This document shows, piece by piece, positions 51,606-64,000 of a stretch of 64,000 bases of DNA. The translations under genes were made by a program, and so were the position numbers. This DNA comes from Litomosoides sigmodontis (taxonomy: Eukaryota; Nematoda; Chromadorea; Rhabditida; Onchocercidae). The stretch lies in assembly GCA_963070105.1 (NCBI GenBank), contig OY718804.1, positions 6,843,317-6,907,316 of the forward strand. The letters are read 5' to 3'. The notes below the pieces were generated by a model. The model did no database searches and had not been told where the DNA came from. It was given only the letters and a program-made list of their open reading frames with translations. Numbering within the stretch: the stretch's first letter is position 1; the number at the start of each line of letters is the position of its first letter.

Positions 51606-54415
51606 GTGCTACATCTTTTTTTAGTGTTATGCTTAGTAGCAGTGTGAATGTTTAAAATCGATTTTTGCTAAACGATGCAGTTATTACTGTATATATTGAT
51701 AAAACACCATTGATATCTCAACGGAAACGTTAACACCAAGTTATTCTGATTTTCAGCACACAGAAACTAACCAGTCTTAAAAACCGAACATTCCATGCTG
51801 GTTCTTGGTAGTAATTTCGTAATGAAATTAGTAATTTATTTTTTCTTACTCTGAAATGTGGAAGTTTACCCAGAGAAAAGGAAACAAAATAGATCACATG
51901 TGGGAAAATGCTTTCATACAGTAAAATTAGTTTTGTTAAATAACATCAAATTATAGCGAAGGAAATCAAGTCGGCTTTACAACCACCTTCATCGCTATGA
52001 AATGATTTCGTCGCTATTTAGTTCTTACCTGTTTCTTTAAAGTTTGGTACAGCTTTCGGTGCTATCCTGATGAGTGATTCTGCTCCAGAGCATCAGGTCT
52101 TTCTCGAAAATAGGATTCCAACAATAAGAAATGCTACAATAAGCGGGAATTATGTCGGAATCATTGAATATGATTTAAAGTATTTTAATTAAAGATTATC
52201 TTTTATTTACAGAGAGAATATTCGGATATTTCGGGAAAAAAATGGTTTTCGTTGAGAAATGAATAGATTTTGGAGGGAATACCCAAGAATGACTGACTGT
52301 TCGGACATTCACTGAAATACATTTTCGGATAACAAGTGACATGCATCGTTAAGGTAAACTCCTACCGGATAAGATTGAAAGGTGAAGAAACAGTGGTAAC
52401 AGCTGTACCAAACTGAATTTATCACGAGGACGAGATCAAGCTTAAAAATAATCTAATTGCTTAAAAAATGATTTTACATTTTGACAAAATCATATTTTTC
52501 ATCTAAAAAGTTATTACAATTTTTCGTCACGACAAAACGTTAAATTTCAGACTTCTAACTTAGTTTTTGTTGAAAATTTTCAAAATTATGAATTGACCCA
52601 GCGCATACTAAGTTTAATTGATTTTTGTCGCTGAAATTTAATTAGTAATAATAACTTTGCTAATTTGACGGTAAGGAATTTCGGAAGCTTCCTCTTCTCC
52701 CCTTACATCCACTACCACTCAATCATTTAGCTGGCAGATTACTAGTGAGCTGATAGCTGCTATTCCCGTGCGCCTCAAGAGAAACGTTTTAAAATGATAT
52801 TGAAAAAGAATGGAGTTGTTACTAAGGCACTGAGAAGGCATTTTCTTTTTAATTTATGCTAATTAATTAGCATTAAATCAGTGGCGAATATATTTCATGT
52901 GACAAGCATTCGACATAATTGAGTGATTGTAAATCCATGCCTCTGAGCTTCCCATTTTCACAACTATCTGCAGCTATCATTTGTTATATAATTATCAGGT
53001 AATCATCATCCTTGTAGGTGTCGCGCACTAGTCCTTAAGACACGTACTTGCAAAAAGTTAGCATATCTTCAAGCTACATCGACAAGTAACTGCATCAAAG
53101 TAATCATTAAATATTTGAAGAAATCAGTGCAATAATTCTACGCTGCAATAGATTGAAAATAACTCGTATGGATAACAGGGTGTCAGTAGCATTCTGACAT
53201 GTCATCTGCTATCTCTATAATGCGGGGAAAGGAGGAGGAAGTTGGAGGTTGGAAGTGGACATTGAGGAGGATGTGTGAAGGGCCAGGGAAGGGGAGATGC
53301 AGGTCAAACATCAGTTCTCACTTTCGTCTTGAAGTTGAGGATCGTGCTTGAATATTAAAAAATTCTGTGTTTAGATTTCAAGAAAACATTTTTTATTTTC
53401 TCCATTTTCACCATGTTGCGGAGATATTCCTTATCTGATAGCATCATTTTTTTCTTTGTTGATTTGGCACATTTCATCAGATAATGATAAACTTGTCGTA
53501 ACTGTATCTTGAAAGGTTCGTGAATTAAACAAACTTTTGCAGTGCGCAGTCTTTATGCTCATTTCACCGTGTGCGTGCATACGTAATTCACAACCCATTC
53601 ATTTTTTCTTGAATTCGTGCTGGATATGTATCATATTATAACTAGCATAGGACCAATGATTGAAAAGTGGTCAGCTAGACGCTGGCAACGAGAACTTTCG
53701 TGCACAGCAATGCCAAGTGCGCAACCATTGTTGCAGTTAAATAACCTTTTGTGCTAGGACTAATTGACAACCAAATGGTTATGTCTGATTCAGGCAATTT
53801 ACTGTTAGGTAACATATAACGCTACATCGATGAGCACTACATCAAAGGTAAGCAGGCATATTAAGCCAAATTTAGTTGATCCGTTTTATTACATTTAGAA
53901 ATAATTACTCTGTTACCGGTTACCGTCACATGATGACTTATTATTCATCACCAGAACTAAATTATATATTTGCAATATAATTCCTGTATTCCCCGATTAA
54001 TTGAGGGGAGGGGAGGAGGAAATGAATGCTTGTTGGACTGGTCATCCACTACTGAAAGATGTGTTGTGCGTGATAAATTTTCCTGTGAAGACAATCGTAT
54101 ATTTCTGGACGAGGAAACGATGCCTTTGCATGACATAGGCGCTTTGAATATCGATATTTCTTCAAGCATGTCTCATGCTTGTCCTTAAATATTCATATTT
54201 TTTTGTGTTCTCTGAAGAATTAAACAATGGAATTTTGAAGTCTTACAATAAGGACGCATAAACAAGCTATTTTCACAAATTTATGATATATGGGATCAAA
54301 TTTTGTTGTATTCTACATTTCCCATTACAACTACCAAATACGTCGTTCTTGTGTCAAAAGCATATTTGCGTCACATACGAATCTTATAAGTGTTTCGAGT
54401 CGTGTAGGGGATTGA
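51606..54415. other. Intergenic region before the HMG-box gene
   Basis: No supported gene. A polypurine stretch lies at 53223-53303. A six-codon ATG-to-donor segment at 53830-53847 (encoding MSTTSK, followed by a consensus GTAAGC donor) could be an upstream exon, but it is too short to prove. The open frames near 53970-54188 look non-coding. Confidence 0.5.
53223..53303. repeat. Polypurine tract
   Basis: About 80 nt dominated by G and A on the + strand (GGAAAGGAGGAGGAAG, GGGCCAGGGAAGGGGAG), with several GG/GGG runs. It lies about 1.1 kb upstream of the HMG-box start. Confidence 0.7.
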
Positions 54416-57400
54416 ATGTCCGTGGATGAAAGTCGCAGCTCGACCCCGTTGATTTCTACTAGCGAGTCATCTTCACCAGCGGCGTCATCCTCACTTCCCG
54501 ACAGTCAAGGAGCCTGCTTTAATGGGTATTTTTTTCTAGCCATTGAGTAGATTGCAGTCAACAACGCTGTAAATTTTTTGTTAATTCAGTGTTACGCTTG
54601 CTCACTAAACAAGACAATGGAGTTAAAAGCAATTAAATACTTCTCACAATATCATAAGTTCACGTGTGTTATTTCGGAATACTGTGTGACCTTTCTAAGC
54701 ATTCTTTGAGCTTTTCTAATCTTCTGTCCACCTCTTCCATTATTATATAAGGCCAAATGCTCGTAATATTTTGACTGTTATCTTACGGAGTTATCTACGG
54801 AAAATTTAATTGTGATATGAGAGCATTGTCTCTAGAAAAATTGGTCAGCTAGAAAAAAGCGATGTAGTTCGTCAAGGGACTAAATCGCTTAAGAAAGATA
54901 GTTTAAAATATCCTGAACTGGATGCCCCAGAGAATGAGTTCACATCTCTGGAGAGAACCAGCTCATTCCGGTGGTGTATGATTGTTTGGGATTGTAGCAC
55001 TTTTTGAAGAAAAAAATTATGTCCCACTTTTTGATGACTATGCATTTTAGATATCAAAGCGGCGTTGGCGAAAATGCTAGGGTGGAAAGTCCATCTCATG
55101 TTTTCAGCTTGCCGAACAACATTTATATGCATCGGATACAGTCCGCTTCACCTGCAGGTTTCTGCAACATTACAGTTTAAATTAAAATATGGCACCATTT
55201 TTACTTTCGACTTTTTCATGCTGTATTGGGCATTTCTTAACCACAGATATATTCATATCTAATTAATGAAAAACGTTGTGCTTGTAAAAATTGAATGGAA
55301 CGAGAATATGCATTAAAACATTATCCCTTGTTTATTGCTTACTGTCAGAGAGAATTTTAGGCAAAAGTTTAGGAAATGTAAACGTTATTGCAGACGACCA
55401 CCAGTTCATTAGAAGACCGCTGAATGCTTACATGATATTCACAAAACAGGAACGGAAGAAGCTGCTGGCGTTGAACCCAAATATGAAAATGCATGAAGCA
55501 AGCAGAATTGTGAGCATATTTGCAAGATATTCACAAATAGTTTACAAAACATTCACAAATCACAAATAGTTATCTGGTCGTGGAAAGGTTTAAAGACGTT
55601 TGATTTTTTATGTTTTAGATGGGCGAAAAATGGAAAAATATGAATGAAAAGGAAAAACGACAATATTTTGAGGCATCGAAGCAGAATCGGTTAGATCATA
55701 AAAAAGTAAGTAGTCTTACATATATTATCTCCTGACTACCGCATTAAGTGGTGTAGAGCTTTGCTGTTTTTATTGTTAATATTCTTGGGGAGACAGTAGA
55801 GATACAAAAATTTGCTGAGAAGTGCTTTGGAAGATTTGAAATGGGTTATGGGGAAGGTAATTTTTTTAGTTCTCTGACCACTTCCATTCCATTTTTTGAA
55901 AAGAGAAAAGTTAAATATTTTGAAGCTGGCTCTTTCCCATCATTGTAAGTTTAAAAGAAAGAATTAATTCAAAGTTTCTCATTTTTTGTGTACATTGGAA
56001 TCGACTGGTAGTCTAGTCAAATCTCGAGAAAGTATTATATTTACTTACTGGACTTGATAATGTGATCTTAATTATTGAGTGATTTTGGAGTACTTATAAA
56101 TGCAACTACATCGTTACTATGGAAGCAATTTTCACAGGTATTTCAAAGTCGGCTGTAAAAGTTCACACTCTCCAGGATATATTGAAAAACATTGGAGCAC
56201 GTTGAGAGAAATATTACCAAGTTGTATTTAAACTAGGGAGGTCGTAGTAAAGGCACTGCAGTCATGGACATGCACAAACATACATGCGCTCAAATATACG
56301 TATGTTCAACGTACATACATACAGACACATACATAGGTATGCATCCACGTCCACACACACACACACACACACAGCAAACACGCACGTATATCCATACATA
56401 TAAACTTACACAAAGCAAGCATTTCAATTTAGCTCTCTTCAGGCGCTGTTTGTTTCACTTTAATCACTTTGCGTCAGTAGCTGCTATAGTGCATCTTGTA
56501 GTTGTGTTTATGTCGTGTCGTGTTTTACTCACTTCATTAGAAAGGGATTCCACAGCCATAACATAACTTCGTCCGTCTGGTACGGTCTGCTCGCGCTACT
56601 GTGCTGTTTCGTTCCCATAAATTAGCAAGTGAGAATCTTTGAGGACGCTGAAGCCATTTCGTTTTATCGATCTTCTGCTCTTTCAGTTCATTTAGCCATT
56701 TCCTAGCATGCTTCTTTGATATTCTTTTTAAGAAGTGGTAACGGAAATTCATTTTGAAATTCTAACGGATTGCAATATATATATGTGTTCCATTGCGAAA
56801 AGAGAATTGATATAAGCAAATTAGTGCTTGAATAGGGCACTCATCGAGTAAATAAGTAAGTAACACACACTTTGCATCTTATTCAGTGGTGGAGATGAAC
56901 GGGTGCGGGATAGAAGAGAAGATCGGTTATGTTCTTGAGCTCCTAACTCTTCCATTAGTCAATGTAAATTTCTTTCCTTATACGACGGAATAAGAAGAAG
57001 TCATTGTTCTGTACTACTCTGATTTTGTAGTCACAGTGTGTCGCTGCAGTGTGTCCGAAGAATAGCTTCCTTCCCTTCCCTGTTCGGTCGTTGTGTGTGG
57101 GTTTACTCGGTTCAATTTTGGAGACTCAAAGGGCAAATCATTTTTATGATAATTTGGTGCTTGGAAGGAAGGAAGGATATGTGAAGGGATGGACGGAGGA
57201 ACGGTAAAGCGCGAATGGAAGGAGTAGATAGTTGAAGGAGAGTGTACATAATTCCGAGAAGCAAAATTTCTCAATGATTGCGGGTGATGTGCTTCCCCTT
57301 CTTTGCACAGAGACGAACCAAACCTCTGTCTTAGGATGTGTGTGTGTGTGTGTCTGTCTGTCTGTGAGTATGTATGCCTGTGTGTGGGTATGGGTATGTG

Positions 57401-59023
57401 TCAGTGCTTGTTTGTGAGGCGCTTCCACTACTGTTTCCTAGTTCGTGCATTTTTTTAGCGGCCTACGTTCAAACTGGCTTTAACTGGCTCTCCTCCGCTT
57501 CACAACAGGTTGCAGTTTCAAACTCAGTACAATCACCTAAGTAGCTTTTTTTTGATACAGGAGAGAGCCAACTTATACCATAAAGGAATGACTGTAAAGG
57601 AATGACTTAGATGACTGTAACTGTAATCATCATTCGAAAAATCGGAATGCTCATTCCTCACCGTCGAGAGATATACTTCTTCCTGGACAGCTAAATCCTG
57701 TACCAACATTCTTTTCATATTTTACAGGCTTTGAAAGACAATCCCAATTTGGTTTATCATCCACAACGGAAAAAATTGTCCAAAATCCTAATGAAAACGG
57801 AGTCATCAAATACGACTTTTGATACAGCACCAAGCACACCACTGAGTAATGGAGGTGTAACACCAGTGGCATTTGCTGCTCCATCAACACCAAAAATCAG
57901 TAAATTTTTTGTTTCACTATTCATGTATGGAAATTTACATCATCTTATCAATTATAAATGACTATCTCTGAGCTGCTTTCTATAACCTTATCTCCCAACT
58001 CCATTTTTTTTATTATCCAAAATTTGCATGATGTGTTATACTAAAAAATCGTGTCTTTTAATATAAGTGGTTATATGAAGTTAGGCTGTTTTAATTACTG
58101 TTTATAGTTGGTTGAATGTTGGAAAACTTTTAGATGGATGCGTCAATAGCAATGTGGTATATGCTCAAGTCCCAGCTCAAAGTAAATTTTCAATTTTTAT
58201 TTTAATTCAAAGCATTTCGGACAATTGCTTCATTTTTCTGCTAATGTTATTTTGCAATTTAATTTTTGTGCTTGAAAATTTTTTTCAATGGTAAAATATG
58301 GTGCTTGCAGCGCTCACCTCAGCTCCTCCAGGGACGGTTATACTGGCACAAGCAGTTAATGTACGACCGCAACACCCGTCTCAAGTAAGTTTTGGGAGAT
58401 GTTAGTCATCAACCGGGGAATGTGTAAGAAAATTTTTATGGAATAAATTTAAAATGTTAGTCATGATACAGTTAGTCATGCTTTCGCTTGTGCCGGCTTC
58501 AGCACATTGAGTTGTGGGAATGAATTTAGCATATTAACAGTCATCTGGATAATAAAAGCTGATGCCACTGTTTTATTTAGTGAAAGTAAAGGTCACATCA
58601 CTTCCATTCCAGCGAAACCAACAAACAACACAATCAGTGCAACAAAATAATTCGCATCCAAATTTATCGGCTACGATGCATCAAATGTTGGAGTTATATT
58701 ATACGTCTCTTTGCGAACCTGCCTTCCCTGAACCAGGTGAGTATAATTTTGGTCCTTTGTTTGGAATAAGCAACCGCTACTCAAATTCGATCTCTTGTGA
58801 ATTTGAACTGATTTAGTGTGATGCACAAGTTGAGACCTATATATTTTTCTTCTACAGTCTGTTTTCCATATTGGAGTCTTCAAGTATTAATCCAATTTCA
58901 GGAGAGAAGAGTACTCTAGCATCACCACAGCATTACTTGGATCAATATCATATGTTGCACCATCAAGCTGTAACTAAACAGCAGCAGCATGGCAGCCAAT
59001 CATTACCGCAGTCAGCCTCATGA
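54416..59023 (+). CDS. Divergent SOX-type HMG-box transcription factor, nine exons
   Basis: Exons 54416-54525, 55051-55157, 55361-55509, 55619-55705, 57728-57899, 58134-58181, 58311-58384, 58613-58736, 58902-59023; phases agree and give 330 residues. The N-terminus is Ser-rich (MSVDESRSSTPLISTSESSS). One HMG box spans about residues 85-165: FIRRPLNAYMIFTKQERKKL, then MKMHEASRI, MGEKWKNMNEKEKRQYFEAS and a tail NPNLVYHPQRKK like the basic YxPRRK end of SOX boxes. The Asn of RPLNAYM marks the sequence-specific SOX/TCF class, which bends DNA in the minor groove. The wedge Phe-Met is Tyr-Met here and the usual Trp of MVW is Phe. The C-terminus is Gln/Ser/Pro-rich, ending QQQHGSQSLPQSAS. The ATG is 8 nt after an AG. 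Intron 4 (2 kb) holds CA and GT microsatellites. The subgroup cannot be assigned. Confidence 0.88.
56352..56384. repeat. (CA)n microsatellite in HMG-gene intron
   Basis: About 10 CA units within a wider CA/TACA-rich stretch (about 56274-56410), in the intron 55706-57727. Confidence 0.85.
57336..57368. repeat. (GT)n / (TGTC)n microsatellite in HMG-gene intron
   Basis: A GT run followed by TCTGTCTGTCTGTG, in the same 2-kb intron. Confidence 0.85.
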
Positions 59024-61619
59024 ACTGAGTGAAATAGCGATTGTATCTGATGGAACTTTTGATACTGAAACGGGAAAAATATTCTAGTATCACCGCAGTA
59101 TTACTTCGATCATAATATGTTCTGTTATAAAGCTGTAACTAAGTGACACTATTTATCAGCTTAATGATGATTTCAGCTCTTTTAAAGTGTCACCGATCCT
59201 CGGGATTTTGCTTCAGGTTTGCAGTGTACTTCTGTACGGAGTGTAGTTTCCGTGAAAGCAAGAACTGGTAGTCGTAAGGTGCTCTTGTCTTGTTAATTCT
59301 TAGTTTTTTGCTTTGGTTTTTTGAAAGTGACTGAGAAGTTCAAAGAAAAGCAGTGGAACGAGCTAGAACAGCAGGATCGGTTCGTATTTTTCTGCGAAAT
59401 ATTCAATTTATCTGCAAAAGAAGGTAATGTTCTTGATGACTTGTATATGTTGTTTAAGTGCTGTTTCAAAATTATTTCGTCCTAAGGGAGTTATTAATTT
59501 CTACTAAATTATAAATGATTATTGTTCATTATATGTTATTGTTTCGAGGGAAAGATCAATTTTATTGAATTGTCGTTGATTTTCTTTTTCTGGGACAATC
59601 TAGTTATTGGTTTATAAGAGAAGTTATAATGCTCGATGTTTATCCATTCCCAAAGACAATCAAATAATTTTTATAACAACACTAATTTTGTTTGGAGCAG
59701 TTTTGCAATAAGTAAATCTTCGGGTTCCATTGGCAATGTTTCGAAAGATTTGTATTTTGATGATTTCATGATATCGAGCTTCTACCTGAATTTATTTTTA
59801 TTATTATTTATTGAGAGATTGTTCCGAAATTGTCATTCTTTTCCCACTGTTAAGCTTCTACTTAATTCTTCAAAATTCTCTTCTCCTTTGGGATCCTGAA
59901 AAAAATAGCATTAATAGCAGTATATCTGCTGTGATAAGTTTGAAAAATTTAATTCTTCCTTACCTGCTAAGAAAGGCTGGATACCGTGAACGGTTATGGA
60001 ACTGGTTGTGGATTTATTCTAACCAATAGATCGGAATAGAACTAGCATAGTATCTTTTCATTGTAGGATAATAAAAGGTGTTCATTACCGTACTGAGATT
60101 TAATCTTTTAAAAACAAGTGTTATACGGATTGAATGGTATAAACTACAGAGGAGTCGGATCTTCTATCTTCCAGGTAGCGTAGCTGCTTTGTTGGGATTG
60201 CGTTTTGTCTCTGAGTTATAGAGAGTTTTACTTTGCGTATTTGAAAATTATAGTTTGAAATTGTCGGCTTTAGCCTTTCTTGCAGGAGGGAGAAAAATGT
60301 ACTTTGTAAGAGATTTAAGGTGGGATTGTTGTAGATCTGGATACTTTATCAATTTTCAGTGTGATGAAGTTCTACATTTGTGATTAGTCTTTACTGTGAT
60401 ATCACAAATGTTGTAGTAGCATTCTGTTTAGTCGGGAGCAGCTCTTTTATTCTAAGAATCCTGACGGCACTTTGTGCTTGGAATATTTCATTGCTCATTC
60501 AATTTTGCAATTGGAATTTAAAATTGAAAGTTAATTGAAATGTATAATATCTGGCGTATGGATTTCTTAGAGGTCATGAATAGTTGCAAAATAAAAATCA
60601 GGATTATGAACTCTGAGACACATCTAGTGTTCTTTCAGAAGTTTTGTTGTTTCCTGTACGCTAGATAACCAATTAAATTATTGCTAAACATTCGAATTTT
60701 TAATTAAAGTTCTTCAACATTTCTGAGGTTGACATGTTTATTTTTATGTTGTGCACTATTTATTATTTTGTTATTAAATTAGTATTTTACTACTCTGTGT
60801 AATTTCAGAAGTGCTTGATATAAAAACATTCTTCTGCTTTCTGTTGCGCGGTCTTTCTATGTGGGGTTGTGCGGTGGAAGTATAGCTTCGACACATAATG
60901 AATTAGCAGAATATAAAGCTGAGCCATAACCTAGTCTGATTGAGAGCATCCGGAAGCGCTTTCGTCCCGGCCATAAACATTTGATGGATTGGTGGAAGTT
61001 GGCTGTTAGTTGAGAAGAAATGCGGGTAATTAAAAAATGTTAATACATTTATTTTTGGCTTACTTTGCCTTCATGAAAATAAATTCAACAGTTCCAAACA
61101 ATGAATTTCCAATTTAGTTATTATCAATTTTTTCTCATGTCAATTCCCTAACCTCTTGGATTCTTTTTGATTGAATAATTTGATGAGAAGTATGCAGGTG
61201 AATACGTCTCAAAATTGTGCAAACTTTAGTTCTCTTAAGACGAGTGGATAAGTAATTAATAAATGAAAGTAATTTTAGAAGTTCAGCAAACTGCTTGCTC
61301 TAATAATTAAGACGAAATATCCATTTTGCATATTTTAATGAGTTCGAATTGGAAGGAAAACATTTCAGAGGTTCAATTGGATGGAAATGATGATAAATAT
61401 GAATGAAAACTTACAATTTCATGACATTATAATAAAGTTGTAAAAGCGGGAGAGTAGCATCACTTCATCGAAGTACTACTTCCCAAACGGTTGCATTAAG
61501 CAGGCTGACCGTAAGTAAATCTGTAGGTAATCCAAGTAGTCTAATCTGGGTGCTTCACTTAATTTTTCTCTCTTTCACTCTTTCAATAGCCTACGTAAGC
61601 TTGTTCTTAACTTCTAGTA
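59024..61619. other. Intergenic region between HMG-box and BAR-like genes
   Basis: Presumably holds the HMG-gene 3' UTR and the promoter of the next gene. The open frames near 59636-60029 are Phe/Leu/Ser-rich and unsupported. Just after the stop, 59066-59110 partly repeats the last coding exon (ATATTCTAGTATCACCGCAG resembles GTACTCTAGCATCACCACAG at 58911-58930), suggesting a diverged local duplication of the exon end. Confidence 0.5.
61616..61617 (+). promoter_or_regulatory. Candidate spliced-leader acceptor of the BAR-like gene
   Basis: TTCTTAACTTCTAG precedes the ATG at 61620 by only 2 nt. Such a short leader makes cis-splicing of a long 5' UTR less likely than trans-splicing. Confidence 0.55.

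Positions 61620-64000
<2,381 letters not shown>

Noticed and set aside
53957..54188. Frames on both strands upstream of the HMG-box gene
   Set aside because: No start context, no splice partner in phase, and no similarity. The two strands are equally open.

Overview
The window is animal nuclear DNA, AT-rich throughout, with many short GT-AG introns. It is most likely from a nematode. Intron acceptors are almost all of the TTTTCAG/TTTTAG kind. Each of the four start codons I can place has an AG acceptor 2-19 nt upstream, as expected for spliced-leader trans-splicing. The largest gene is a Fat-like cadherin of the CDH-4 type. I cannot name the species. Every gene I can support lies on the + strand.

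Layout: 1-14196 has no recognisable gene. It holds microsatellites, small tandem and inverted repeats, and a patch of paired GATA-type/CACCTG motifs. 14197-42731 is one intact Fat-like cadherin gene. My model has 79 exons, with phases agreeing at every junction and 4,498 codons before the stop. The protein has a signal peptide, about 33-34 cadherin repeats, a membrane-proximal domain, two EGF-like modules, a laminin G domain, three EGF modules, one transmembrane helix and a cytoplasmic tail of about 360 residues. 42732-46831 is intergenic with diverged direct repeats. 46832-49754 is a seven-exon gene for an SRA1-like protein. 50571-51605 holds part of an unrecognised small gene. 54416-59023 is a nine-exon gene for a divergent SOX-type HMG-box factor. 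61620-64000 is the 5' part of a BAR-domain-like gene that runs off the window.

Long (TAA)n microsatellites occur three times (about 17.73-18.25, 40.46-40.58 and 62.30-62.72 kb). Each lies in an intron and each has the TAA strand as the sense strand. The poly-Leu, poly-Tyr and poly-Asn reading frames there are artefacts.

The genes do not form an obvious pathway. The cadherin would act at the cell surface in epithelial or neuronal adhesion and planar polarity, the HMG-box protein in the nucleus, and the BAR protein on curved membranes. The SRA1-like protein has an uncertain nuclear or cytoplasmic role. The points most worth following up are the cadherin tail (PI3K-type YMTM, Nck-type YDEP and a proline run, with a possible short-tail isoform), the recurrent intron positions within cadherin repeats, the start-codon trans-splice signals, and the altered DNA-wedge residue in the HMG box. 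I saw no transposase, reverse transcriptase, viral gene, CRISPR array, rRNA or tRNA, but a by-eye reading cannot exclude a tRNA.
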